Assembly (NCBI GenBank): GCA_003136555.1
Contig: PLEW01000242.1
Span: forward strand, 6,709-43,831
Source: Planctomycetota bacterium
GTDB taxonomy: Bacteria; Planctomycetota; UBA11346
Direction: 5' to 3'
DNA: 37,123 nt
Shown here piece by piece: positions 15,705 through 23,900 of this stretch (position 1 is the stretch's first letter; each line of letters opens with the position of its first letter). Below the pieces are notes generated by a model. That model did no database searches and was not told the origin of the DNA. It saw nothing but the letters and a program-made list of their open reading frames with translations. The position numbers and the translations under genes are program-made.

Positions 15705-16316
15705 TCAGAAATAGGTTATGAACCGCGGAACGGGGCGGGGGTCAGCAGCTGTGCCGTTACTCTCGCGCTTTCCACCGTCCCCAGGCAGGCGATCGCCAGC
15801 CGATGATGGCGGGCCGCTGCAGCAGCAATGAAATGCACCTTGTGCATGGAGCAGCTTGAGGGTGGACTCGCACGATCGGCCATCGGCATCCTCGACGATG
15901 ACGAGGAGATTCCCGAGATGCATGGCCTCTGACAAGGATTCAATGAGATGATGGGCGATCCCCAGTTCCTGGAGATCCTGCTGGAGCCCGATGCAGGGGC
16001 CGGCAGGAGCGACGACGTGCCAGGTGATGGTGAGCGTCGGCTGTGCAGCAGCGCGGCCCGCCGAGTCCAGGGTCGTCGGCTCGCATGGCGTGATGGAGGC
16101 GATGGTGGTCATGGTGAGATGGGTCTGCCCTGGTGAGGGAGATATTCCGTAAGGAACATGCGCCGTTGCCCGTGGCAGGGCGGCATCGGTGTGGTCATAG
16201 TCATAAACCGCCAAAACGATGATGTCCGCGAGAGAGCATCCCTCGCGATCAAGCGCCAGGATGATGGCCTTGGCATGATCGACGTCGCGGGCAATGCCCA
16301 GTATGCGCGATTCCAA
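15705..16316 (-). CDS. YflT/general-stress-protein-17M-like domain protein
   Basis: A 203-residue protein. The N-terminus SRILGIARDVDHAKAIILAL followed by DREGCSLADIIVLAVYD is the beta-alpha-beta opening of the YflT/GSP17M stress domain, and a second half-repeat appears later (IGLQQDLQELGIAHHLIE, LGNLLVIVEDADGRSCESTLKLLHAQGA). Between them lies a loop with PYGISPSPGQTH and a strand TLTITWHVVAPAG. The TTG at 16316 is chosen as start: GAGG lies about 6 bases upstream and the conserved domain begins at once, while no ATG is suitably placed. The last 45 residues (HCCCSGPP to the stop) look unlike the family, and another frame stays open to 15716, so a late frameshift is possible. It sits between two lipoprotein genes on the same strand. 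Confidence 0.5.
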   Translation of the reverse strand: MESRILGIARDVDHAKAIILALDREGCSLADIIVLAVYDYDHTDAALPRATAHVPYGISPSPGQTHLTMTTIASITPCEPTTLDSAGRAAAQPTLTITWHVVAPAGPCIGLQQDLQELGIAHHLIESLSEAMHLGNLLVIVEDADGRSCESTLKLLHAQGAFHCCCSGPPSSAGDRLPGDGGKRESNGTAADPRPVPRFITYF

Positions 16317-16526
16317 GGGATACCTCGCTGGATGAAGGAGATGCGTATTCGAACGTAAACTGCTCGCGGGTGCCTGTCCGGACCGGCACCACCCAGACGA
16401 TGCGCTATCAGCAGACTGCGATTCGCTTCCTGGGAATGCTAACTGGACACGCGCATATCCGGCTGCCCCACCTCCCTCCCTGACCATGCAGACAGGCGGG
16501 AGAGTCATGGCGGATAGGGCACGACC

Positions 16527-17423
16527 TCACTTCACGGCGATGCGATCCGTCACCTGCATGACACCATCTATCGACCGGGCGGTCGATAGGATCTTCTGGT
16601 GATCTGCTTCAGTCGGAACCAGACCGCTGATGAGCACCACTCCATTGGACGTTGATATGTCGACATCCTTGCTCGAAACCGAGAGCGACGGATCAACGAT
16701 CACGTCCTCGCGCAAGGTCTGGGATATCTTCAGATCCTTGTCCATCTTGCGCAATTCGCTCTGCCGAACCTGTTCGGACTCCTCTGCGCTCTTGTGCGTC
16801 ATGGCATCCTGCATCACCGTGGCATTGTAGTCGATATCGATCTTCTGGTGGCGCTCTGCCCGTTCATCGGCGATGATCTCCAGCTTGAGATCGTTGAGCT
16901 TCTGCGTGAGCTGCTTGGCCACTTCCTGGTGCTTCTCCAGGTCGATCGCCTTGGCGTGATCGATCTTGTCGTTGATCGCCGTGGTCTTCTCGTTGCCTTG
17001 GAGATCGATCTCCGCCTTGCGCCTCAGCTGGTCGGCCTTGATATCCGCAGCCTGTGCGCCAGGTTCCCTGCCCTTCAGCTCGGCATTGGAATCCGCCACC
17101 GCCTTATCCCGCTTCACCTGGTCGACAATGTCCTGGATCTCGATCTCCTTTGGCTGGGTGGACTTGTCGAAATCGAGGTCGATCCCTGCATCCTGCCGGC
17201 GGGCGTCCTCCTTGATTTCCTTCTCCCGCAAGGCGATGGCGATGACCTGATCCTCGTAGACGCGTTCCACTACCCGTCGCTGGGCAGCCGCATCGGTCCG
17301 TACGCCTTCAGGCGTCTGTTGCGCCTCCCCTGTTGCAGGACCGGTGGCGGTGGCCGATGGAATCGATGCGTCATTGCAGCCAACGACGATTGGAAAGGAC
17401 GGGAAGGGGAAGTTGGTACGCAT
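16527..17423 (-). CDS. lipoprotein with long coiled coil and BON domain
   Basis: A 298-residue protein. The short signal MRTNFPFPSFPIVVGC has a lipobox-like V-V-G-C (lipidated Cys near residue 16), although the hydrophobic stretch is short. Residues of about 45-225 are highly charged and helical (YEDQVIAIALREKEIKEDA, IDLQGNEKTTAINDKIDHA, VAKQLTQKLNDLKLEIIAD), predicting a long coiled coil. The C-terminal 65 residues form a BON domain: LREDVIVDPSLSVSSKDVDI, then TSNGVVLISGLVPTEADHQ and SIDGVMQVTDRIAVK. BON domains bind phospholipid membranes (compare OsmY, DolP). A lipid-anchored rod with a membrane-binding end suggests envelope maintenance. GGAG seven bases before the ATG at 17423 picks the start. 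Confidence 0.8.
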   Translation of the reverse strand: MRTNFPFPSFPIVVGCNDASIPSATATGPATGEAQQTPEGVRTDAAAQRRVVERVYEDQVIAIALREKEIKEDARRQDAGIDLDFDKSTQPKEIEIQDIVDQVKRDKAVADSNAELKGREPGAQAADIKADQLRRKAEIDLQGNEKTTAINDKIDHAKAIDLEKHQEVAKQLTQKLNDLKLEIIADERAERHQKIDIDYNATVMQDAMTHKSAEESEQVRQSELRKMDKDLKISQTLREDVIVDPSLSVSSKDVDISTSNGVVLISGLVPTEADHQKILSTARSIDGVMQVTDRIAVK

Positions 17424-17957
17424 GGGGAACTCCAGAGGTTGGTTGATCTTTCGCTCATATCGTGCCAAACGGCCGCCATGGCATGGCATGGCCACATTAT
17501 CGGCATCGCCGCATTATCGGGCGGTCCCATTCATCCCGAATCGGCCTGGCGCCATCACCCTGTTCACTGCCGGCATGCAGTGATGAGAGCGCCTGCTGTG
17601 CCGTGGCCAGCAATGCAACTCGATGACCCGGCGCCGATCGCATTCATTCGGAACATCGCCACTCCTAATGCGCATATATGGTGTTACCGACATGTCGTCC
17701 GGTGATGGGCAGCGCCGAACCAGCCAGCGCCAAGGTGACCGCTGCCACTTGCCCATGTTCCCATCACCCGGAATCGGACAGCCATACGGGGGTCTACGCA
17801 GAGCGTTTGGATGACTGGTGGTTTGCGATGATGCGGGCAGCCCCTCCACGCGAGCGGTCCAGCTATGGGAGGACCTCGCTACCGCACTGCCCTCCCGGAC
17901 TCTGCATGTCAGCGAATGGTGGCAGTCCGGCCATGCGCAGGCACCACCCGGACGCCA
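17424..17957. other. intergenic region, upstream of BON lipoprotein gene
   Basis: About 530 bases on the minus-strand path between two lipoprotein genes. No gene is supported. An AT-rich patch at about 17665-17690 next to the 10-bp palindrome CGACATGTCG (17688-17697) may mark promoter or operator DNA for the BON gene. Confidence 0.35.
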
Positions 17958-18587
17958 TCACGGGTTCAGCAGCGCTGTCACAGCCAGGCTCCTGTCAGAG
18001 ATGTCGGTGAGCACCTTGCGGACGCCCGCCTCGTCATCGACGAGCTTGGCGAAGACCGGATGGATCGATCTGACCCCCGCCTGGGACGGGTCGAGGTCGA
18101 TGGCCGAGATGGCTTGCGACAATTCGCTGCGGAACGCCTGGCTGCTCGTGAGATAGATCATGCGGCTGGTCGACAGCGCATCCACTGCCGAGCGCAGTTC
18201 TCCTTCGCGCCTCGAACTGGCATTTCGCAGCTCGGGATCGGTGAAGCCGTCAGCTTGCTGGTGCCAGACCTGGCTCTGCTTGGTTCCGGCCACGACCTCG
18301 TCATTGCTGCTCGCATCGAGCACCGCCAGGGCGTCAGTGACCTGGGTGGCATGTCCCTTGAGGTCCCCAGCCAGCTTCTTCAGATCTGCGCTCTCATTCG
18401 CATCTCGGATGACTTTGAGCGATACGATAACCTGATCAAGACCTTGCTTGGCCTTGCTCACGTCCACGGGCACTTCGGCAGCAGCCTTGATGGTGGCGGA
18501 ATTCCGCTCCTGCCCACTTCCGCATCCCGTCATGAGGATGGATGCGAGCAGGAATGCGCTAAAGGAGATGATCAAGACGTGTGACAT
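17958..18587 (-). CDS. lipoprotein, helical (paralogue B)
   Basis: A 209-residue lipoprotein: MSHVLIISFSAFLLASILMTGC, with the lipobox L-M-T-G-C and Cys at residue 22. The mature part is helical: LDQVIVSLKVIRDANESADLK, THE-type polar turns, DPELRNASSRREGELRSAVDAL, MIYLTSSQAFRSELSQAI, SIHPVFAKLVDDEAGVRKVL, DISDRSLAVTALL. It is a full-length paralogue of the lipoprotein at 14598-15239, keeping size, Cys position and the start and end motifs. Function is unknown. GAGG five bases before the ATG at 18587 supports this start over the longer frame. The two paralogues bracket the YflT-like and BON genes, all on the minus strand. Confidence 0.75.
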   Translation of the reverse strand: MSHVLIISFSAFLLASILMTGCGSGQERNSATIKAAAEVPVDVSKAKQGLDQVIVSLKVIRDANESADLKKLAGDLKGHATQVTDALAVLDASSNDEVVAGTKQSQVWHQQADGFTDPELRNASSRREGELRSAVDALSTSRMIYLTSSQAFRSELSQAISAIDLDPSQAGVRSIHPVFAKLVDDEAGVRKVLTDISDRSLAVTALLNP

Positions 18588-19016
18588 GCCGACCTCGGGA
18601 AATGGAGTGCGAAGAATGACCGGCAATGAATATTGCCTCGCTTCTGGTCATAGCATCGTTCATGCCATTGCCGCACAGCTGTGCATGATTGAACGAACGT
18701 CACCATTCCACAGGCGATGCCGAATCAGAGTTTCAGCGCCATGCGTGCCTGCAATGTGCAGTGCCATGCATATGTCATGCGTAGTGGAAGTCCTGACTGA
18801 CGGGCATTTTCACCAAGTTCGCCATCCAGCAGATATTGGGCATACCTGAGGCTGAGATCAGTCTCAGGTTATCGCAAGACGCCAGTCGCTCTGCCGCTTC
18901 GGCGGATAAGGGCTCGACCTGGCGCTCCTCACCCCGCAGACGGTCGTACCTGTTGTGCGACGGAAGCAGACGTCCACCTCACCATCCGCCCCAGAGAAGA
19001 TCTCGACCGAGCACCA
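18588..19016. other. divergent intergenic region with a long hairpin
   Basis: About 430 bases between divergent starts. No gene is supported. It holds the dyad at 18844-18869, and promoters for lipoprotein B and the transporter should lie here. Confidence 0.45.
18844..18869. promoter_or_regulatory. 26-base near-palindrome
   Basis: ACCTGAG (18844-18850) pairs with CTCAGGT (18863-18869), and inside them CTGA pairs with TCAG after one G-T step, so nearly all 26 bases fold into a hairpin. It lies about 150 bases upstream of the AI-2E transporter start. It is either a large dyad operator or a leader hairpin. Confidence 0.4.
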
Positions 19017-20867
19017 ATGAGTGACGACCACCGACGGAAGATCCCCTGCCAGGGATTGCTGATCTTCGCCATCACCTGCACCGTCCTCTATGTGGCGCAG
19101 GAGGTCATCATTCCCCTTGCCCTTGCCGGTCTGCTTGCCCTGCTCCTGACGCCGACGATCAAGACCATCCGGCGGCACGGCGCTAGCAACACCGTCGCCG
19201 TCACGCTCGTCATGGGACTGCTATCCATCGTCATGATCGGCGTGATCTGGCTTGCGGCCTCGCAGGTGAGGCACGTGGTCGATGATTTCCCAAAGTACCG
19301 CGAGAACATCAAGGCACGTCTGGCCGCGCTCTACAGGAGCGATGCGGCCGCCTTTGCCGGATCCGTCACCCAGCTCACGCATGAGCTCGTCGATCACCCA
19401 GCTCAAGCAGGGCAGTCGGTCCAGCCGCATAGCGTGGCCGCGACGTCGGCATCCAATCCCGATCGCTCGCCAGCGGCGGCCCAATCGGAGAATCGATTGT
19501 TCCAGGTCAGCGATTACCTGTCGATGTTCAGCTCGGTCTTCCATCCCTTCGCCCTGACTGCGATGGTGATCATCCTATCCACCTTCATGCTGATCCAGCG
19601 CGACGATCTTCGCGATCGATTCCTCATCATGACCGGGCGATTGTCATCCCACAACAACAGCCCCGTCTCCACCCATGCCATCGACGAGGCGTTCGCCACC
19701 ATCGGCCATTACCTGCGCATGCAGTCGGTATCGAATGCCTGCCTGGCCGTGGTGATCGCCATCGGCCTCGGTCTGCTGGCCGTCCCCAACGCCATCCTCT
19801 GGGCCAGCCTAGCATTCATCCTGCGGTTCATCCCCTATATCGGGATAACGATCGCGGCCGTCATGACGTGCCTCTTCTCCTTCGCCACCTCGAGCGACCT
19901 CAGCACGCCCATCCTCGTACTGGCCATGTTCGCCTTTCTCGAGGTGCTGCTGGGAAGTATCGTCGAGCCTGTCTATTTCGGCCAAAATACCGGACTCTCG
20001 AGCTTCGCTATTCTGGTGGCAGCCCTGTTCTGGACCTGGCTCTGGGGGATCGCCGGCCTCTTCCTATCGATCCCGATGACCGTCTGCTGGGTGCTCATCG
20101 GGAGGAATTTCGAGAACTTCGACTTCCTCGACACCATCCTCAGCAACCGCACATTGCTCTCGCCAGACAAGCGGCTCTACCATCGCATGCTGACCATGGA
20201 GCCCTCTGAATTCCACGACGCCATCGACCATTTTTCCGGTACCAGCAGCTTCGAGGAGATCTATGACGATATCCTGATTCCGACCCTGTGCCTCGCCGAC
20301 TCGGAATACGACCTGGGTCACATTTCCCGCGAGCGCCTGGACGCCATCATCAGCAGCATACGCCTCGCCGCCGACGAGCTCATCGACGGGCTGGGAAACG
20401 GTGCGAAGGCACCGCATCTTGTGATCGGCCCTGCCCAGATGGCGTCTCGCCATCCAGCTCGGACGGTCATCCTCTGCATTCCCGCCCATAGCGAGCTGGA
20501 CGATGTCATGTGCACCATGGTCCATCTGCTGTTGGTGGCCAATGGAGCCCAGGTCGATCTGGTGCATGCGCCGTCACCCCATGGCGTCGAGCAGCTGATC
20601 GTGGAAAGGGGGATCCAGTGCATCTGCATCTGCGCACTGAGCACCCAGTCCACCATGCGCTCCATCGCCTGGTCGCGCATCCTGCGGCATCGATTCCCCG
20701 ATGTGGACATCGTCATCGGTCTCTGGAATGCGCATGCGCAGGGTGCATCACGCATCGCCAAGGCGAAGATCCGCTACCGCATCGACGTGGTGACCAGCCT
20801 CAAGCAGGCCGTCATGCTGCTAGCACCCGCTTGCGAGCCGGAAATCCCTGCCGCCAAGCGTGCATGA
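19017..20867 (+). CDS. AI-2E/PerM family transporter with soluble C-terminal domains
   Basis: A 616-residue protein. Residues of about 1-375 form the AI-2E exporter family (PerM/YdiK) core: LLIFAITCTVLYVAQEVIIPLAL, LTPTIKTIRRHG, a soluble linker with a His/Pro/Ser-rich stretch (about 130-165), and then QSVSNACLAVVIAIGLGLLAVPNA, FILRFIPYIG and PVYFGQNTGLSSFAILVAALFWTWLWGIAGLFLSIPM. A helical segment (about 378-465: LLSPDKRLYHRML, SFEEIYDDILIPTLCLAD) is followed by a Rossmann-like domain (about 478-605: TVILCIPAHSELDDVM, LLLVANGAQVDLV, IQCICICAL, DVDIVIGLW) resembling a B12-binding fold, but without D-x-H-x-x-G. The inner-membrane substrate is unknown. The start codon has only a weak ribosome-binding site. 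Confidence 0.85.
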   Translation: MSDDHRRKIPCQGLLIFAITCTVLYVAQEVIIPLALAGLLALLLTPTIKTIRRHGASNTVAVTLVMGLLSIVMIGVIWLAASQVRHVVDDFPKYRENIKARLAALYRSDAAAFAGSVTQLTHELVDHPAQAGQSVQPHSVAATSASNPDRSPAAAQSENRLFQVSDYLSMFSSVFHPFALTAMVIILSTFMLIQRDDLRDRFLIMTGRLSSHNNSPVSTHAIDEAFATIGHYLRMQSVSNACLAVVIAIGLGLLAVPNAILWASLAFILRFIPYIGITIAAVMTCLFSFATSSDLSTPILVLAMFAFLEVLLGSIVEPVYFGQNTGLSSFAILVAALFWTWLWGIAGLFLSIPMTVCWVLIGRNFENFDFLDTILSNRTLLSPDKRLYHRMLTMEPSEFHDAIDHFSGTSSFEEIYDDILIPTLCLADSEYDLGHISRERLDAIISSIRLAADELIDGLGNGAKAPHLVIGPAQMASRHPARTVILCIPAHSELDDVMCTMVHLLLVANGAQVDLVHAPSPHGVEQLIVERGIQCICICALSTQSTMRSIAWSRILRHRFPDVDIVIGLWNAHAQGASRIAKAKIRYRIDVVTSLKQAVMLLAPACEPEIPAAKRA

Positions 20868-20963
20868 TCTCCTTCATCTCATGGCGTTCCCGCCATCGTC
20901 ATGAAGACGCCGACGACGGCGATCAGCGTGGCGCTGGCGTAGCTGGGATGATGATCCTGGGCT

Positions 20964-20981
20964 AGCGGGTGCTAACCCGCT
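20964..20981. terminator. bidirectional hairpin between convergent genes
   Basis: AGCGGGT-GCTA-ACCCGCT is a perfect 7-bp stem with a 4-base loop, between the transporter stop (20867) and the ridA frame. The ridA-frame stop codon lies inside the loop (20972-20974). No T-run is seen, so termination strength is uncertain. Confidence 0.5.
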
Positions 20982-21424
20982 CCTGCTCGAGACTCCCTCA
21001 TGCCTTTGGAAGGACAGCGGTTCGCCGAAGCCTGCATGGCTCGGGATCTGGCGGAAGCGCTCAACGCCGTCCGGATCCCACCCGGCCTGACCTTCGTATC
21101 CAGGATGCGGCCGCTCAAACGGTGCAGGCGAATTCGTTGCACAGCAGCAGCACCTGCGCCAGCCTGGAAATCGCGCGCATCGTCCAGCCACACGCCGCAG
21201 CGCACGACATGCTCGGCACCATAGCCGGACAGGTCGAGGACAGCGAGCATGGTCCTGATCGCCTGATGCGCCTGGGGCACGATGCCTCCCATGACCACGA
21301 CACCATCCAGCATGGGCACCTGGCCCGAGACGAACAGCCAGCCATCCGCGCCCACTGCGCGGGAGAACGGCAGCTGCCGGGGATCCCCGGGAGTCGGCAG
21401 GCCATGGCGTTGGATGTCATTCAC
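20972..21424 (-). CDS. RidA/YjgF family protein with aberrant C-terminus
   Basis: RidA hydrolyses reactive enamine/imine intermediates such as 2-aminoacrylate to keto acids. The GTG start at 21424 overlaps the deacylase TGA (GTGA), with GGAAG seven bases upstream, so it is coupled. Residues 1-87 are normal RidA: GWLFVSGQVPMLDGVVVMGG, IVPQAHQAIRTMLAVLDLSG and VVRCGVWLDDARDF. After that the frame runs on for about 63 residues (AGAGAAAVQRIRLHRL to RESRAGAG) that do not resemble the family. The P-A-R step carrying the catalytic Arg and the final V-E-I-E strand are not found in any of the three frames. Either the gene is 3'-truncated by a deletion, making it probably non-functional, or the divergent tail is genuine. 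I consider it a decaying gene. Confidence 0.6.
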   Translation of the reverse strand: MNDIQRHGLPTPGDPRQLPFSRAVGADGWLFVSGQVPMLDGVVVMGGIVPQAHQAIRTMLAVLDLSGYGAEHVVRCGVWLDDARDFQAGAGAAAVQRIRLHRLSGRILDTKVRPGGIRTALSASARSRAMQASANRCPSKGMRESRAGAG

Positions 21425-22920
21425 GATGCACTTCCGAGGTGAGCGGCTACGACGGCAGAATCCGTGAGCATGGGCGCGGACCGCGCACGTGGCAGGAAGC
21501 GTCCGGCGCGGCAACCGGTGGCCCGACGCTGGGCGGCGCTCAGGACGCCGTTGACATAGACTGCACTTATGCCATCGGCTGGCTGCTGCGGGTGGGCATA
21601 GGTCGCGCAATCCTTGATGGTCGAGGGGTCGAAGAGCACCAGGTCGGCCCAGGCGCCCACGCGGATCACACCACGGTCCGCCAGTCCGAAGCGTGCCGCC
21701 GGCAGCCCGGTCATGCGATGCACCGCCTGCGGCAGGGTGAACAGCCGCTCGTCGCGGCAATAGCGCGCCAACACGCGCGGGAACGCGCCCCAGAGCCGCG
21801 GATGGGGACGCGGATCGCGGGGCAGCCCATCGGTGCCGATGGCGGTTGCCGGATGGCAGAGCACGGCGCGGACATCATCCTCGTCCATGCAATGGTAGAC
21901 CGCCCCGGCAGGTTGCAGGCGAGACGCTGCAGTGCGATCGGCGACCTGCCACCGAGCCGCGATGTCTGAGAGCCGCTGTCCGCCCAGCTCGGGGTGGGGG
22001 ATCGACCAGGTGATGCCGATGTCGATGCCGTCGGCGATCTGGTCCAGGTCCAGGAGCGATGAGCTGGCCGCATAGGGATAGCAGTCGCAGCCGACCGGAT
22101 GCCCGCAGCGGGCATGGTCGAGCGCCCCCAGCACCTCGCGGATGCGCCCCCAATTCGCCACCCCCGCGCATTTCAGGTGCGAGATCACCAGGGCCGCTCC
22201 CGCCTGCCGGCTGGTGCGCACCGCCTCGTCGATCGCCGTCAGGATACTGTCCGCCTCATCGCGCAGGTGGGTTGCATACAGCCCCCCAACCGGGGAGAGC
22301 GATCGCGCCAGCGCCAGGACCTCGCTTTCAGGTGCCCCCTTCGCATTGGCATAGGCCAGCCCGGTCGACAGTCCGAGCGCGCCATCGGCGAGCGCGTCGT
22401 CGAGCTGCTCGCGCATGAGGGCGATCTCCCTGGCGCTGGCTGGCCGATCGAGGCGATCCAGATGGTTCTGCCGCAGCGACGTGTGGCCGACCAGGGCAGC
22501 CACATTGACTGCCGGGACGGCGTCCTTGATCGCTGCGACATAGGAGCGGAAGGTCGGGAAGGCGAATTCCCGTGCCTCGCCGAGCAGGTTCAACGGCTCA
22601 GGCAGCGAATCACGCACGGTCACCGGCGCGGCACTGATGCCGCAGTTGCCGACGATCACCGTGGTGATGCCCTGGGAAAGCTTGGGCCAGGTCAGTTGCG
22701 CATCGAGCACTGCAAGATCGTCATGGGCATGCGCGTCGATGAATCCCGGTGCGAGCACCAGGCCGCCACCCTCCTGGACGACCGCAGAGCGCCAATGGCG
22801 CAGTGCGCCGATGGCCAGGATGCGGCCATCGCCCAGCGCCACGTCGCCCTGATAGGCGGGGTCTCCGCTGCCGTCGACGATGCTCGCATCGGTGATCAGG
22901 GTGTCGCAACTGGGGGGCAT
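21421..22920 (-). CDS. N-acyl-D-amino-acid deacylase
   Basis: A 499-residue amidohydrolase-superfamily enzyme, normal length for D-aminoacylases, which cleave N-acyl-D-amino acids to the free D-amino acid and a carboxylate. Visible motifs: the N-terminal beta sandwich (ITDASIVDGSGDPAYQGDVAL), the metal pair H64-x-H66 in GFIDAHAHDDLAV, C93 in TTVIVGNCGIS (a metal ligand in this family), GLSTGLAYAN, the further His residues in YATHLRDEAD and VISHLKCAG, and the Asp of AIGTDGLP. The C-terminus carries FGLADRGVIRVGAWADLVLFDP, typical of the family. It is cytoplasmic, with no signal peptide. It starts 6 bases after rpiR and overlaps ridA by 4 bases, so the three form one operon. Confidence 0.9.
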   Translation of the reverse strand: MPPSCDTLITDASIVDGSGDPAYQGDVALGDGRILAIGALRHWRSAVVQEGGGLVLAPGFIDAHAHDDLAVLDAQLTWPKLSQGITTVIVGNCGISAAPVTVRDSLPEPLNLLGEAREFAFPTFRSYVAAIKDAVPAVNVAALVGHTSLRQNHLDRLDRPASAREIALMREQLDDALADGALGLSTGLAYANAKGAPESEVLALARSLSPVGGLYATHLRDEADSILTAIDEAVRTSRQAGAALVISHLKCAGVANWGRIREVLGALDHARCGHPVGCDCYPYAASSSLLDLDQIADGIDIGITWSIPHPELGGQRLSDIAARWQVADRTAASRLQPAGAVYHCMDEDDVRAVLCHPATAIGTDGLPRDPRPHPRLWGAFPRVLARYCRDERLFTLPQAVHRMTGLPAARFGLADRGVIRVGAWADLVLFDPSTIKDCATYAHPQQPADGISAVYVNGVLSAAQRRATGCRAGRFLPRARSAPMLTDSAVVAAHLGSAS

Positions 22921-22926
22921 CGGCGT

Positions 22927-23799
22927 CTAATCTCCCAGAGGTTGGCGATCCGGACCGCTGCGGTGGGCATCAAGGACGAGCTTGATGCGGCGCAGGAGAT
23001 GCTGGCTGCGGCTGCGATCGGTGAGGGCGGTCTCGGTAGCGAGGATGTCGAGCGCCATGAGCAGGGCGTAGCGCGAGCTGGACGGCTTGATCACCACATC
23101 GGTCTCGCGGGTCTGAATCGCCAGCAGCACGTCCGATTGCGCCGCCAAGGGCGAGCCGAGGGCGGTGATGGCGAGGATCCGGGCTCCATATTCGCGGGCG
23201 ATGGCGACGCTGCCGAGCAGTTCGCCGGCCTGGCCGGTCGCCGATAGAGCCAGCACCACGCAGTGCTCGTCCATGGTCGCCGCGGCGATGCGCTGCATCA
23301 CCGCATCCTGATAGCTGGCAACCGGCAAGCCGAGGCGTACCAGGCGGTTGCGCGCCTCGTCAGCGATCATCGCCGAGCCGCCGCCCAGGCCGAAGGCATA
23401 GATCATGCGCGCCTTGCGCAGCAGCAGCGCGGCGGCGCGCATGCGATCCCGATCGACCAGCACGAGGTTGGCCTGCAGCAGCTCGATGATGTCGCGATGG
23501 ACGAGATCGGCGCTGTCATCAGGCCCATCCGCGCGGGGCTGCTCGAGAAAGCGTGCGCCGATCGCGCCCGCCAGCACCAGCTGGCGCTTGAGATCGCGGA
23601 CATCTTGGCAGCCCAGGGCCCTGGCGAAGCGCGTCACGCTGGCGGTGCTCACCCGCGCCTGCGCAGCGAGGGCATCGATGCTCGCGGCGGCGGCGGATTG
23701 GATGTCCGACAGCACCAGATGCGCCACCTTCTGCTCGCTTGGCGGCAAATCAGCAGCCGCACGGGTGATGCGCGTCACGATGTCGTGGGGGATGGCCAT
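22927..23799 (-). CDS. RpiR/MurR family regulator
   Basis: A 290-residue transcription factor. The N-terminal HTH domain is at about residues 5-80: RAAADLPPSEQKVAHLVLSD, SIDALAAQARVSTASVTRFARALG, VRDLKRQLVLA. The SIS sugar-phosphate-binding domain is at about 110-265: LLRKARMIYAFGLGGGSAMIA, DEHCVVLALSATGQAGELLGSV and ARILAITALGSPLAAQSDVLL. RpiR proteins repress or activate catabolic operons in response to a phosphosugar or amino sugar. As the first gene of the deacylase-ridA operon and divergent from the deaminase gene, it most likely controls both through the palindrome at 23832-23848. No good ribosome-binding site is seen before the ATG, and a small hairpin (23805-23820) covers that stretch. 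Confidence 0.9.
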   Translation of the reverse strand: MAIPHDIVTRITRAAADLPPSEQKVAHLVLSDIQSAAAASIDALAAQARVSTASVTRFARALGCQDVRDLKRQLVLAGAIGARFLEQPRADGPDDSADLVHRDIIELLQANLVLVDRDRMRAAALLLRKARMIYAFGLGGGSAMIADEARNRLVRLGLPVASYQDAVMQRIAAATMDEHCVVLALSATGQAGELLGSVAIAREYGARILAITALGSPLAAQSDVLLAIQTRETDVVIKPSSSRYALLMALDILATETALTDRSRSQHLLRRIKLVLDAHRSGPDRQPLGD

Positions 23800-23804
23800 G
23801 GGTC

Positions 23805-23820
23805 AGACAGCCTGCTGTCT
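23805..23820 (-). promoter_or_regulatory. small hairpin in the rpiR leader
   Basis: AGACAG-CCTG-CTGTCT forms a 6-bp stem 5 bases upstream of the rpiR start. On the transcript the loop reads CAGG, the only purine-rich, Shine-Dalgarno-like bases available, so folding may limit translation; it could equally be a second operator. Confidence 0.35.
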
Positions 23821-23831
23821 TGACCACGATG

Positions 23832-23848
23832 ATGTTACTTTGTAACAT
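23832..23848. promoter_or_regulatory. palindromic operator, probable RpiR site
   Basis: ATGTTAC-TTT-GTAACAT is a perfect 7-3-7 dyad in an AT-rich island in the 101-base divergent region between rpiR and the deaminase gene. TACAAT at 23870-23875 could serve as a -10 box for the deaminase gene, which would place the dyad just upstream of or over the promoter. Size and symmetry fit a dimeric HTH protein such as the adjacent RpiR. Confidence 0.65.
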
Positions 23849-23900
23849 ACATTCAACCTTATTCTATCGTACAATGCAATAGATAACGACGAGGTGCGAT

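Noticed and set aside
16794..17705. A 303-codon plus-strand frame
   Set aside because: It mirrors the coiled-coil/BON lipoprotein gene on the minus strand; its Leu/Val/Asp-rich composition is the reverse complement of charged coiled-coil codons.
22099..23247. A 382-codon plus-strand frame across the deacylase and rpiR genes
   Set aside because: It spans two real minus-strand genes with clear motifs, and has no domain or ribosome-binding site.
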